64,000 bases of DNA from assembly GCA_019739215.1 (NCBI GenBank), contig JAHHDR010000012.1, positions 23,688 to 87,687 of the forward strand, in the 5' to 3' direction. The translations under genes and the position numbers were made by a program. The stretch comes from Rhizobium sp. (GTDB lineage Bacteria; Pseudomonadota; Alphaproteobacteria; Rhizobiales; Rhizobiaceae). The notes beneath the pieces were generated by a model that saw only the letters and a list, made by a program, of their open reading frames with translations, searched no databases and had not been told where the DNA came from. Position 1 is the stretch's first letter. The number at the start of each line of letters is the position of its first letter. Below are positions 9,321 through 17,970 of this stretch, piece after piece.

Positions 9321-9333
9321 CTACCATACAAGT
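9321..9333. promoter_or_regulatory. Candidate GntR operator (motif copy 1)
   Basis: CTACCATACAAGT lies about 50 bases upstream of the leftward gntR gene. Close matches occur at 11308-11320 (CTATCATACAGGT) and, on the opposite strand, 12291-12303 (CTACCATACCAGT). Conservation across three promoters of the same pathway supports a common FCD-GntR operator; binding is not shown. Confidence 0.5.
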
Positions 9334-9351
9334 CAAGCGCAGTCGACTTTG

Positions 9352-10554
9352 TCATCCGTCAGCCTTCGCCAGGCGGCGATAGACCGTGAACTTCCGATCG
9401 AGATCTTCAGCCAGTTCGACGCCGTGTCCCGGCCCCGGCGGAACGGTGATCATGCCATTGGCGACAATGGGCAATTGCGTCGTCAGGTCGGCGTACCAGG
9501 TGCGGTAATAGGCCCGCACGCTTTCCTGCACGAGCGCGTTGGGCGCGTTGAGCGACAGATGCGTCGAGGCCGCCAGGACCACGGGGCCGGTGCAGTCATG
9601 CGGCGCGACCGGCAGGTGCCAGGCCTCCGCCATGGTGGCGATCTTCTTGGCCTCGGAAATGCCGCCGCACCAGGAGAGGTCGAGCATGACGACGCCTGCG
9701 CTGTCGGTCTCCATCAGGTCGCGGAACGCCCAGCGGGTGGCCAGCGTCTCCGAAGCGCAGAGCGGCGCACGGCTGGCGGCCGCATAGCGCTTGAGGCTCG
9801 ACAGCGAATCCATCTTGATCGGATCCTCGTGCCAGAAAGTATTGTAGGGCTCCAGCGCACGGGCGATCTGGATGGCGGGGGTGAGCTGCCACATCGAATG
9901 GAACTCGACCATGATGTCGATCTTGTCGCCGACCCGTTTGCGGATCTTCTCGAAGGGTTCGAGCGCCTTCTTTAGGTCCGGTCCGGAAATGTACTGGCCC
10001 CGGCTCGCCTCTGCGGCAATGTCGAAGGGCCAGATCTTCATGGCCGTGATGCCCTCGGACAGTAGATCCTCGGCAAGTTCGTCGGCCCGCTCAAGGAAGC
10101 CGTTGAGATCGTCGTAGTCGCGGCGCGGGCCACCGATGCCATAATTGCCGGTCTGCTGGCCGGTGCCATCACGCATATAGGTGTTGCCGGCGCAGGTATT
10201 GTAGGTGCGGATTTCCCGGCGGGAGAAGCCGCCGAGAAGTTGGGCGATCGGCAGGTTTGTCACCTTGCCGAACAGGTCCCAGAGACCGATGTCGATGGCA
10301 GAATTGCCGCGCATCTCCGCACCGGTCGAGCGGAAGCCGAGATAGCCGGTCAGGTCCTTGGAGATCAGGTCTATGGCCAGCGGGTCGCGGCCGATCAGCT
10401 TCGGCGCAACCTCTTCGTGGATGTAGGCCTCGACCGTCTGGGCCATGAAGAAGGTCTCGCCAAGGCCGACAAGGCCTTGATCCGTATGGATCTGCACCCA
10501 CAGGATGTTGGGAAACTCCTTGACCCGGATGGTCTCGAGGGCGGTGATCTTCAT
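9352..10554 (-). CDS. Enolase-superfamily acid-sugar dehydratase (mandelate racemase/galactonate dehydratase type)
   Basis: A 400-residue cytoplasmic Mg-dependent enzyme expected to dehydrate an aldonic acid to a 2-keto-3-deoxy acid. The N-terminal capping domain covers about residues 1-125. In the barrel one sees catalytic KIWPFD, metal ligands in DIMVEFHSMW, FWHEDPI and CASETL, and a general-base His in PVAPHDCTGP. This arrangement is that of the MR/GalD group. The ATG at 10554 is chosen over an upstream in-frame TTG. It starts right after the gntR gene stop, so the two form a leftward unit. Exact sugar acid unknown. Confidence 0.85.
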   Translation of the reverse strand: MKITALETIRVKEFPNILWVQIHTDQGLVGLGETFFMAQTVEAYIHEEVAPKLIGRDPLAIDLISKDLTGYLGFRSTGAEMRGNSAIDIGLWDLFGKVTNLPIAQLLGGFSRREIRTYNTCAGNTYMRDGTGQQTGNYGIGGPRRDYDDLNGFLERADELAEDLLSEGITAMKIWPFDIAAEASRGQYISGPDLKKALEPFEKIRKRVGDKIDIMVEFHSMWQLTPAIQIARALEPYNTFWHEDPIKMDSLSSLKRYAAASRAPLCASETLATRWAFRDLMETDSAGVVMLDLSWCGGISEAKKIATMAEAWHLPVAPHDCTGPVVLAASTHLSLNAPNALVQESVRAYYRTWYADLTTQLPIVANGMITVPPGPGHGVELAEDLDRKFTVYRRLAKADG

Positions 10555-10556
10555 GT

Positions 10557-11273
10557 TCAATAGACCCCGGCCGCGAGCAGTGCCTTCACGGTCAGGTCGA
10601 AATGCTCGACCATCGCCGCCTCGCCCCTGGCCGGATCGCCATTGGCGATGGCCTGGGCGATGGCGAAATGGCCGTCGACGCTCTCTTGCCGGGTCTCGTT
10701 GCTGGCGCGGCTGGCCCAGCCGATCGGCCAGGTATGCCGCGTCACCACATGGAAGGAACCGACGATCAGCGCGAACATCGGGTTTTTCGAGGCTGCAGCG
10801 ATCGCCTCGTGAAAGGCGATGTCGTGTTCCATGACTTTCTGCGGATCGTTGAAGTCGCGCTGCATGGCGTCGGCCAAGGCCAGGATTTCCGCCGCTTCCC
10901 GATCCGTCCGGCGCAATGCCGCGAGCGCGACCGTCCGGCGTTCGATCGTGCGGCGGACATCGAATATCTGCTGGATCGTAGCCTGGTTGGTGTGGACCGC
11001 ATGGTCGGTGATCATCGCCAGCACATCGGGCGTCGGCGCCGCGACCCGGGCGCGCCGGCCATTGCCGATGTCGATCAGCGTCAGCGCCGCCAGCGACCGA
11101 TAGGCCTCGCGCACGATGGTGCGGGAGGTGCCGGTGAGTTCGGCGAAGGCGCCCTCGCTCGGCAGTTCGTCGCCGACTTGCAGGCCATTGTCGCGGATAT
11201 GGGCCTTGACTGAAGCCATCACCCCGCCGAGCAGGCCATCGCCGCTCGCACTGCGTTCGTCCGTTGCAACCAT
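10557..11273 (-). CDS. GntR-family regulator, FCD subfamily (second)
   Basis: A 238-residue FadR-type regulator. Its winged helix-turn-helix carries GDELPSEGAFAELTGTSRTIVREAYRSL, the classic GntR recognition segment, and the C-terminal FCD domain has EHDIAFHEAIAAASKN and a later DGHFAIAQAI metal-site region. I place the start at ATG 11273; an upstream TTG at 11306 would put the start inside the operator dyad. It is divergent from the lactonase gene and co-directional with the dehydratase, so it probably controls both through the 11274-11393 region. Confidence 0.87.
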   Translation of the reverse strand: MVATDERSASGDGLLGGVMASVKAHIRDNGLQVGDELPSEGAFAELTGTSRTIVREAYRSLAALTLIDIGNGRRARVAAPTPDVLAMITDHAVHTNQATIQQIFDVRRTIERRTVALAALRRTDREAAEILALADAMQRDFNDPQKVMEHDIAFHEAIAAASKNPMFALIVGSFHVVTRHTWPIGWASRASNETRQESVDGHFAIAQAIANGDPARGEAAMVEHFDLTVKALLAAGVY

Positions 11274-11304
11274 GTCCGGCGCCTTGACAACCAAGCTTCT
11301 ATCC

Positions 11305-11321
11305 AACCTATCATACAGGTT
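11305..11321. promoter_or_regulatory. Candidate GntR operator dyad (motif copy 2)
   Basis: An inverted repeat AACCT-(7)-AGGTT encloses CTATCATACAGGT, matching the motif at 9321 at 11 of 13 positions. It lies in the divergent promoter region between the second gntR gene and the lactonase gene. Confidence 0.5.
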
Positions 11322-11344
11322 AAGTTGGACCTTGATTTAGAATC

Positions 11345-11360
11345 GACAATGCCTATTGTC
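11345..11360. promoter_or_regulatory. Perfect dyad in divergent promoter region
   Basis: GACAAT-GCCT-ATTGTC is a perfect 6-bp inverted repeat located 34 bases upstream of the lactonase ATG. It differs from the CATAC motif and could bind another regulator or a second GntR protein. Confidence 0.45.
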
Positions 11361-11393
11361 AACAGCCAATTCTAAGGTGATTTGGGGAGCGGC

Positions 11394-12287
11394 ATGCAGG
11401 CCACTGTTCTACTCGATGCGCGCGACATCGTCGGCGAAAGCATCATCTGGTCAGGCGACGAGCAGGCGCTCTATTGGGTCGACATCGGTGGACGGCGCAT
11501 CCACCGGCTCGAGATCGACAACGGCCGCCACGAGACCTGGCCGACGCCGGATTTTCCGACCTCGATCGGCATGCGTAGGGACGGCGGCTTCATCGTCGGC
11601 CTAACCCGCGAAGTCTGCCTGTGGACACCCGGCGGCGGTTTCGACAGGTTCGCCGTGCCGGAACCGGACCGGCCCGACAACCGGCTGAACGAGGGCCGCG
11701 TCGCGCCGGACGGGTCGTTCTGGGTCTCGACGATGCAGAACAATCTCCACCCCGACGGATCACCGAAGGCCATGGACAGCCATGTCGGGGCCGTCTACCG
11801 CATCGACCCCACCGGCACCGCCACGCAACTGACGCCGAATGAATACGGCATCACCAACACGATGGCCTGGACATCAGGCAACCGCTTTCTGTTTGCCGAC
11901 ACGCTGGCCAACGAGATCTATGCCTTCGACTATGATCAAGCGGCGAGGACGATCGCCAACCGTCGCATCATCGTTCAGGGGTTCGAGCGCGGACTACCGG
12001 ACGGATCCTGCCTCGATTCCGAGGATGCACTTTGGAATTGCCGGGTCGTGGGCGGTGCCGCGGTGGCCCGGTTCAGCGAGACCGGCGAGCAACTCGGCCT
12101 CGTCGAACTGCCGGTATCCTGGCCGACCAGTTGCACCTTCGGCGGACAGGATCTCACGACACTCTATGTTACGTCCGCGCGCTTCACGCTGACACCGGAA
12201 CACCTCGCGGCGCATCCCGAAGAGGGGAGCGTGCTGGCCGTGGCGACCGGTATCCGCGGCGTGCCGGAGCCGAAATTCGCGTATTGA
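11394..12287 (+). CDS. SMP-30/gluconolactonase family sugar lactonase
   Basis: A 297-residue six-bladed beta-propeller lactonase that should hydrolyse a sugar lactone to the aldonic acid. Family hallmarks are the metal ligand Glu in IVGESIIWS (about residue 14), YWVDIGGRRIHRL, RLNEGRVAPDGSFWVSTM in the N(D)G region, and LPDGSCLDSEDALWNC carrying the expected Asp. The ATG at 11394 follows a GGGGAG ribosome-binding site. It is divergent from gntR/dehydratase and followed by an SDR and a second dehydratase, as expected of an oxidative non-phosphorylative sugar pathway. Confidence 0.9.
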   Translation: MQATVLLDARDIVGESIIWSGDEQALYWVDIGGRRIHRLEIDNGRHETWPTPDFPTSIGMRRDGGFIVGLTREVCLWTPGGGFDRFAVPEPDRPDNRLNEGRVAPDGSFWVSTMQNNLHPDGSPKAMDSHVGAVYRIDPTGTATQLTPNEYGITNTMAWTSGNRFLFADTLANEIYAFDYDQAARTIANRRIIVQGFERGLPDGSCLDSEDALWNCRVVGGAAVARFSETGEQLGLVELPVSWPTSCTFGGQDLTTLYVTSARFTLTPEHLAAHPEEGSVLAVATGIRGVPEPKFAY

Positions 12288-12303
12288 CATACTGGTATGG
12301 TAG
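12284..12303. promoter_or_regulatory. Candidate operator overlapping a -35-like element (motif copy 3)
   Basis: TTGACA at 12284-12289 overlaps the perfect dyad CATAC-TG-GTATG (12288-12299). The reverse complement of 12291-12303 is CTACCATACCAGT, matching copy 1 at 12 of 13 positions. A good -10 at 17-base spacing is not evident, so the promoter call is weaker than the operator call. Confidence 0.5.
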
Positions 12304-12343
12304 AATGTTAATTGCGACGAAATGCGTGGAGGAGCGCCAGGAG

Positions 12344-13126
12344 ATGGACGTCGAGGGCAAGAGCATCATCGTGACAGGCGGCAGTCTCGGCATGGGCCGT
12401 GCCTGCGCCGAGCGTTTTTCGAGCGGCGGCGGGCAGGTGCTAATCGTGTCCAATGACCGGGAATCCGTGGATCGGGCGGTCGTGGAAATCGGCGGCCGGA
12501 CGAGCGGGTTTGTCGGCGATGTCCGCAACGGCGCCGACATGGAGAAGGCTGCCGCCGAGGCCGTGGCGCGCCATGGCGGCATCGATATCCTGGCCTGCTG
12601 CGCCGGGATCCAGCGCTATGGCACCGTGGTCGACACGCCGGAAAATGTTTGGGACGACGTGCTCGCCATCAATCTCAAGGGCATCTATCTTGCCTCGAAA
12701 TACGCCATCCCCGAGATGAAGAAGCGAGGCGGCGGTGCGATCGTCGCGATCTCCTCGGTCCAGGCCTATGCCTCGCAGGCCGGTGTCGCGGCCTACACCG
12801 CCAGCAAGGGCGCCATCAACGCGCTGGTGCGCGCCATGTCGCTCGATCATGCCGCCGAGAACATCACCGTCAATGCCGTCTGCCCGGCTTCGATCGACAC
12901 GCCGATGCTGCGCTGGGCAGCGGATCTCTACAAGGGCGACATGAGCCAGGACGAGATGATCGCCCAATGGGGCAAGGGTCATCCGATCGGCCGCGTCGGC
13001 AAGCCCGAGGAGGTCGCCGAACTCGTGGCCTTCCTTGCCTCGGACAGGGCCCGCTTCATCACCGGCGCCGATTTCAAGATCGATGGCGGCACCATGGCCA
13101 AGCTCGGAATCGTGCTTCCCGATTGA
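12344..13126 (+). CDS. SDR-family oxidoreductase
   Basis: A 260-residue classical SDR. TGGSLGMG forms the cofactor site at about residues 11-18; CCAG replaces the usual NNAG at about residue 82; catalytic ISSVQ and YTASK are present; the C-terminus has ITGADFKIDGG. The ATG at 12344 follows a CAGGAG site. It lies between the lactonase and the second dehydratase on the same strand. It likely oxidises a sugar or a downstream keto-deoxy acid; the direction is unknown. Having its own upstream dyad and TTGACA suggests separate control from the lactonase. Confidence 0.87.
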   Translation: MDVEGKSIIVTGGSLGMGRACAERFSSGGGQVLIVSNDRESVDRAVVEIGGRTSGFVGDVRNGADMEKAAAEAVARHGGIDILACCAGIQRYGTVVDTPENVWDDVLAINLKGIYLASKYAIPEMKKRGGGAIVAISSVQAYASQAGVAAYTASKGAINALVRAMSLDHAAENITVNAVCPASIDTPMLRWAADLYKGDMSQDEMIAQWGKGHPIGRVGKPEEVAELVAFLASDRARFITGADFKIDGGTMAKLGIVLPD

Positions 13127-13164
13127 TCCTCATTTCTTCCCAGACTGCCTGAACGGAGACCTGC

Positions 13165-14412
13165 ATGAAGCGGCCCAAGATCACCGATATCCGCGCCACG
13201 ACCGTGACCGTGCCGCTCGAAGCGCCGCTGCGGCACTCCAACGGCGCCCATTGGGGCCGCTTCGTGCGCACCATCATCGAGGTGGAGACCGATGTCGGCA
13301 TTGTCGGCCTCGGTGAAATGGGCGGCGGCGGCGAGAGCGCGGAGGCTGCCTTCAAGGCGCTCAAGACCTATCTTGTCGGCCATGATCCGTTCGAGCTCGA
13401 ACAGCTCCGGTTCAAGATCTGCAATCCCACCGCCAGCCTCTACAACAACCGTACGCAGATGCATGCGGCGATCGAATTCGCCTGCATCGACATTATCGGC
13501 AAGTTCCTCGGCGTGCCGGCCTATGACGTGCTCGGCGGCAAGATGCGCGATGCGGTCGGCTTTGCCAGCTATCTCTTCTTCCGCCTGCCCAACAAGGACA
13601 CCGGCCAGGGCGAGATCCGTACCGCCGACCAGTTGATCGAGCAGGCACTGGAACTCAAGCAAACCCATGGCTTCAAGGCGCACAAGCTGAAAAGCGGCGT
13701 CTTTGCCCCGGACTACGAGCTCGAGGTTTTTCGCGCGCTGGCCCAGGCTGTGGGCACCGATACGGTGCGCTACGACCCCAATGCCGCCTTCTCGGTGGAG
13801 GAGGCAATCCGCTTCGCCAAGGGCATCGAGGATCTCAACAACGATTATTACGAGGACCCGACCTGGGGCTTCAACGGCATGCGCCGCGTGCGTGAAAACA
13901 CCCATATGCCGCTCGCGACCAACACGATCGTTGTCAGCTTCGAGCAGCTTGCGACCAATGTCCTCAACCCGGCGGTCGACGTGATCCTGCTCGACACCAC
14001 CTTCTGGGGCGGCATTAGGCCCTGCATCAAGGCGGCGGCCGTCTGCGAAACCTTCCAGCTTGGCATTGCCGTGCATTCCTCCGGCGAACTCGGCATCCAG
14101 CTCGCCACAATGCTGCATCTCGGCGCGGTGCTCCCGAACCTCGTGTTCACGGCCGATGCGCATTATCACCAGCTGGTCGATGACATCATCGTGGGCGGGC
14201 CGATGAAATATGTCGATGGCGCCATTGCCGTCCCCACCGGCCCGGGCCTCGGCGTCGAGCTCGACCGCGACAAACTCGGCCAATATGCCGAGCTCTACAA
14301 ATCACTCGGCGGGTATCTCTACGACCGCGATCCGGCGCGTCCGGGCTGGTTCTCCTATATGCCGAACACGCGCTGGGCCGACCCGGCAGACGATCGCATC
14401 GTGGACTACTGA
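13165..14412 (+). CDS. Enolase-superfamily dehydratase, glucarate-dehydratase-like
   Basis: A 415-residue barrel enzyme. The catalytic K-x-K is HKLKSG; metal ligands fall in [17 protein letters not shown] and LATNTIVV; the His-Asp type base region is [20 protein letters not shown]. The paired order YDPNA/ATN/HS resembles the glucarate dehydratase subgroup more than the mandelate racemase group, unlike the other dehydratase at 9.4-10.6 kb. Expected activity is dehydration of an aldarate or aldonate. It ends 63 bases before the convergent RpiR gene. Confidence 0.83.
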   Translation: MKRPKITDIRATTVTVPLEAPLRHSNGAHWGRFVRTIIEVETDVGIVGLGEMGGGGESAEAAFKALKTYLVGHDPFELEQLRFKICNPTASLYNNRTQMHAAIEFACIDIIGKFLGVPAYDVLGGKMRDAVGFASYLFFRLPNKDTGQGEIRTADQLIEQALELKQTHGFKAHKLKSGVFAPDYELEVFRALAQAVGTDTVRYDPNAAFSVEEAIRFAKGIEDLNNDYYEDPTWGFNGMRRVRENTHMPLATNTIVVSFEQLATNVLNPAVDVILLDTTFWGGIRPCIKAAAVCETFQLGIAVHSSGELGIQLATMLHLGAVLPNLVFTADAHYHQLVDDIIVGGPMKYVDGAIAVPTGPGLGVELDRDKLGQYAELYKSLGGYLYDRDPARPGWFSYMPNTRWADPADDRIVDY

Positions 14413-14475
14413 GAAGCGCAGGCCGACCAGCAGCGGCCGATCTCCGAGGTCGATGTCCGGCGATGTCGATCGCAC

Positions 14476-15324
14476 CTATTCCATATCACCCAGTTCGTCA
14501 TGAATGCTGGCGACGATCTCGGCACGTTGCTGCGCCGATTTCCCCGCCTGCGCGGCGAATGTGAGCGCCAGGAGCCGGATGGCACTCGACACCGCGGTGT
14601 GCGAGGCACCCAGTCCGAAGCTCGCCACATGGCAGGGTAGCACGACCTTCGAATAGCGCTGTGATTCCAGCATCGAGTTGCGGTCGGTGATGGTGATGAC
14701 ATTGAGCCGGCTTGTCTGGGCATAGCTCAGGATCGGCTTGAGAACTGTCTGGTGCGGCGGCAGGGTGATCAGCAGCAGCACGTCCTTCGGGCCCGTCATC
14801 GCAAGGTCCTCGGCCCAGGACCCCTGGTTGATGCCGAGGATCATGACGCTGTGACGCAGCCGCGAGAGCAGCAGCCGCGCATAGCGGGCAAAGCCCTCTT
14901 CCGAGCCCATCCCAAGCACCCAGACCCGGGGGGCCGCCGCGATCAGTTCGGCTGCCTCGCGTACCTTGTCCGAGCGCATCTCCTCGAAGGTCTTGGTCAG
15001 GTTCCGCAGTTCAAGCTCGAGATGCGCGCCGATCGTGCGGCCCAGCGCGACCTGTTCCGAATTGGTGACGGAATAGTCGTAGGGCTCGGTGCGATTGCGC
15101 TCTTCGCGGGCCTGCAGCTTGACCTCGTTGAAATCGGCATAGCCCAGATGCTGGAAGAAGCGCGCCGTCGTGGCCTTCGACACGCCCGCCATTTCGGCGA
15201 TCTCGGTCGCCGAATGAGTCAGGATATCGTCCTGCCGGTCAAGCACCAGCTGGGCGAGCTTCTGCTCGCCGCTGGTCAGCCGCGAATAGCGTTCCTGAAT
15301 ACGCAAGACCAGACGTGACGCCAT
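14476..15324 (-). CDS. RpiR/MurR-family regulator with SIS domain
   Basis: A 282-residue regulator. The N-terminal HTH_6 domain (about residues 1-77) contains LTHSATEIAEMAGVSKATTARFFQHLGY, the typical RpiR helix-turn-helix. The C-terminal SIS domain (about residues 120-255) has RVWVLGMGSEEGFARYA and LLLITLPPHQTVLKPI, a phosphosugar-binding fold. It is divergent from the cyclo-ligase-like/ABC operon, with a 24-base perfect dyad between them, so it very likely controls that operon. Other regulators of this type respond to sugar phosphates; the ligand here is unknown. Confidence 0.88.
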   Translation of the reverse strand: MASRLVLRIQERYSRLTSGEQKLAQLVLDRQDDILTHSATEIAEMAGVSKATTARFFQHLGYADFNEVKLQAREERNRTEPYDYSVTNSEQVALGRTIGAHLELELRNLTKTFEEMRSDKVREAAELIAAAPRVWVLGMGSEEGFARYARLLLSRLRHSVMILGINQGSWAEDLAMTGPKDVLLLITLPPHQTVLKPILSYAQTSRLNVITITDRNSMLESQRYSKVVLPCHVASFGLGASHTAVSSAIRLLALTFAAQAGKSAQQRAEIVASIHDELGDME

Positions 15325-15389
15325 GTAACTCCCGAATCCCCGGCCCTTTAAGCACGCCGCATAAAAAAAACACTAGCACACCTCTTGCA

Positions 15390-15413
15390 ATGATGAAACT
15401 GATGTTTCATCAT
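15390..15413. promoter_or_regulatory. Perfect operator dyad, probable RpiR binding site
   Basis: Two 10-base arms, ATGATGAAAC and GTTTCATCAT, flank the spacer TGAT in the divergent region between the RpiR gene and the cyclo-ligase-like gene. A further AATGAAAC direct repeat follows immediately to the right. The position and the TGAAAC/GTTTCA core fit an RpiR-family operator. Confidence 0.6.
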
Positions 15414-15443
15414 AATGAAACAATGAAACAGACGGAGCCCCGC

Positions 15444-16182
15444 ATGTCGACTTCACGGCTGACGCGCCAGCGGATCTGGGAACGCCTTAGAAGCGTCGCC
15501 CGTCCCGACACGCGTTTCCACATGCAGTTCGCCGATTTCATCCCGGATTTCGAGGGCGTCGAGGCCGCTACCGATCGCATCACCGCACTGCCGCTCGTTC
15601 AGGACTGCCGGCTGGCTTTCGTCACACCCGACAATTCGATGGCGGAACTGCGCCGGCGCCTTGATCGCGGCACGGGTGCCGATGGTGACGGCGACCTATA
15701 ACATGCAGCGGGGCTTTCTCTACCTCGCACCCGACGCGGTACCCGAGGGCGCCGAGCGCTACGCCGCCTGGCTCGACGGCATCGAACACTTCGCACGGCC
15801 GGTGACGCTGGAGGACATCGTGGCGCTCGGCCGCTTCGATTTCATGGCCACCGGCGCCTCGGCCGTCTCGGTCGATGGCGTCAGGTTCGGCAAGGGCCAC
15901 GGCTTCTTCGATCTCGAATGGGGCATGTTCACAGATCTCGGGCTGGCGCAGGAGACCACCCAGGTCGCAGCCATCGTCCATGACGTGCAACTGGTCGACG
16001 ACCACCTGCAGATGAACGCGACCGACATCCCAGTCGACATCATCGCCACGCCATCGCGCCTCATCGACGTCGAACGGACCGGTCGCCGGCCGCGCGGCAT
16101 CAAATGGGAACTCTTGGCACCCCAGGAGATCCATGAAATACCGCCGCTCAGGGAACTCGCCCATATCCGCGGCGTCGCATGA
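15444..16182 (+). pseudogene. 5-formyltetrahydrofolate cyclo-ligase-like protein, frameshifted
   Basis: The reading frame from ATG 15444 codes for a cyclo-ligase-like N-terminus (RQRIWERLRSVARPDTRFHM, FVTPDNSMAELRR) but is lost near 15650-15660. The rest continues in another frame (ALIAARVPMVTATYNMQRGF, then RFGKGHGFFDLEWGMF) to 16182. The joined product aligns end to end with the intact paralogue at 19551-20291, so one extra base (or two missing) explains the break. The FGKGHGFFD segment corresponds to the family's glycine-rich nucleotide-site motif. It is either a recent pseudogene or a sequencing indel. It is the first gene downstream of the RpiR operator. Confidence 0.75.
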
Positions 16183-16216
16183 CAAGTCTCAACACAAGAA
16201 CAGGGGAACAAAAGCC

Positions 16217-17191
16217 ATGAATCTCACGATCGACAGACGCCGCTTCCTCGGCCTGATCGGCGCCGCAGCAGCCTATCCGGCCATGAGCCGGCTTGCACAT
16301 GCCGCCACGCCCTTTAACTTCCAGGCATCATGGATCAACGACGCCGAATTCGCCGGCTACTTCCTGGCCGCCGACAAGGGCTATTACAAGGACGAGGGGC
16401 TCGACCTCACCTATCTCTCGGGCGGCCCCGACGTCATCCCGGAAAGCACGATCATCGCCGGCAAGGCAGACCTCACGCTCACCACGCCCGACACCACGAT
16501 CAAGGCGATCGTCGAACAGGGGGCGCCCTTCAAGATCATCGGCGCCCAGTACCAGAAGAACCCGATCGGCATTGTTTCGCTGGCCAAGAACCCGATCAAG
16601 GAGCCGAAGGACCTGATCGGCAAGACGCTCGCGGTGCCGCCGGTCAACGTCATCTCGGTCGAGGCGATGCTGAAGATCTCCGGCATCGACAAGAGCCAGG
16701 TCAACATCGTCCCCTATGCCTATGACCCGACGCCACTGATCAAGGGCGAGATCGATGCGTCGCTGGATTTCACCACCAATGTGCCCTTCACCATCAAGCA
16801 GGCCGGCGAGGACGCCACGTCGTTCCTGCTCTACGATTTCGGCTTCACCATCTTCAACGACACCGTCGTCGTCACCGACGAGATCCTGAAGACCAAGCGC
16901 AAGGAAATCGTCGCCTTCCTCAAGGCCTCCAGGAAGGGCTGGGAAGAGAACCTCAAGGATCCCGCAGCCTATCCGCCGGCCTTCGCCCACACCTGGTTCA
17001 AGGGCACCGGCCGGTCGATCGAGAACGAGATCTATTTCAACACCGCCCAGAAGCCGCTGATGGAGTCCTCCTCCGGCATCTTCGCGATGACCGAGGAGGC
17101 GATCGAGGCCAATATCAAGGCGCTCGCGGAAGTCGGCATTGCCGCCAAGCGCGAGCATTTCGACACGTCGGTGCTTGCGGAGATCGCATGA
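16217..17191 (+). CDS. ABC substrate-binding protein, NMT1/THI5-like (NitT/TauT type)
   Basis: A 324-residue binding protein with a twin-arginine-like export signal (TIDRRRFLGLIGAAAAYPAMSRLAHA). The mature part begins FNFQASWINDAEFAGYFLAADKGYYKDEGLDLTYL, the hallmark opening of NMT1/THI5-type proteins, which bind pyrimidines, thiamine precursors, sulfonates, nitrate and similar small molecules. It overlaps the following ATPase gene by 4 bases. Its placement between two cyclo-ligase-like genes points to a pterin-, folate- or pyrimidine-type ligand, but this is a guess from context. Confidence 0.88.
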   Translation: MNLTIDRRRFLGLIGAAAAYPAMSRLAHAATPFNFQASWINDAEFAGYFLAADKGYYKDEGLDLTYLSGGPDVIPESTIIAGKADLTLTTPDTTIKAIVEQGAPFKIIGAQYQKNPIGIVSLAKNPIKEPKDLIGKTLAVPPVNVISVEAMLKISGIDKSQVNIVPYAYDPTPLIKGEIDASLDFTTNVPFTIKQAGEDATSFLLYDFGFTIFNDTVVVTDEILKTKRKEIVAFLKASRKGWEENLKDPAAYPPAFAHTWFKGTGRSIENEIYFNTAQKPLMESSSGIFAMTEEAIEANIKALAEVGIAAKREHFDTSVLAEIA

Positions 17192-17970
17192 CCGAGGCCT
17201 CGGGCATGCGTCTCGACAATGTGTCGCGCTCCTTTCAGGGGCGCGGCGCGGCCGTGCAGGCGCTCGACCATGTCTCGCTCGATTGCCCGGCCGGCTCTTT
17301 CACGGCGCTGATCGGGCCGTCGGGCTGCGGCAAGTCGACGATGCTGCGCATCGCGCTCGGCCTCGATGCACCGGATGGCGGGCCAGATGCCGGGACGGTC
17401 TCCGTCACGGGATTGTTGCCCTCGCAGGCCGCGCGCGCGGGCATCACCGGCGTCGCCTTCCAGGATGCCGCACTGATGCCCTGGCGTAGCGTCGAGGACA
17501 ATATCGCGCTGCCGCTCGACGTGCTCGGCATCCCGCGCCGCGACAAGGCAGAAAAGATTTCGGGCCTGATCCGGCTCGTCGGCCTCGCCGGCTTCGAGAA
17601 ATCCCTGCCCGGCGAACTTTCGGGCGGCATGCGCCAGCGCGTCGCCATCGCCCGCTCGCTGGTGACCGATCCCAAGGTCCTGTTCCTCGACGAGCCCTTC
17701 GGCGCGCTCGACCAGATCCTGCGCCGGCAGATGAACATAGAATTGCAGCGGATCTGGATGGAAAGTCGGGCCACCACGCTTCTGGTCACCCACGGCATCG
17801 ACGAAGCCGTGTTCCTCGCCGACCGCGTGGTGGTGATGCAGAGCCGGCCCGGCCGCATCGGCCGCATCATCGACATTCCGCTCGCACGTCCGCGCCGCCC
17901 GGACATTTTCACCAGCGCGGAATTCCACCATCTCGAAGACGACATCGCCGGAGCGCTCGATGGGCATTGA
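17188..17970 (+). CDS. NitT/TauT-type ABC transporter ATP-binding protein
   Basis: A 260-residue nucleotide-binding subunit. Walker A is GPSGCGKST (about residues 47-55), the Q-loop is FQDAALMPWR, the signature is LSGGMRQR, Walker B is VLFLDEPFGALD and the H-loop is VTHGIDEA. PWRSVEDNI after the Q-loop is characteristic of nitrate/taurine/pyrimidine importers. It overlaps both neighbours, so the binding protein, ATPase and permease are translationally coupled. Confidence 0.93.
   Translation: MTEASGMRLDNVSRSFQGRGAAVQALDHVSLDCPAGSFTALIGPSGCGKSTMLRIALGLDAPDGGPDAGTVSVTGLLPSQAARAGITGVAFQDAALMPWRSVEDNIALPLDVLGIPRRDKAEKISGLIRLVGLAGFEKSLPGELSGGMRQRVAIARSLVTDPKVLFLDEPFGALDQILRRQMNIELQRIWMESRATTLLVTHGIDEAVFLADRVVVMQSRPGRIGRIIDIPLARPRRPDIFTSAEFHHLEDDIAGALDGH

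Noticed and set aside
12284..12306. Canonical sigma-70 promoter TTGACA/TAGAAT ahead of the SDR gene
   Set aside because: The two boxes are only 11 bases apart; the -35-like hexamer is kept only as part of an operator region.
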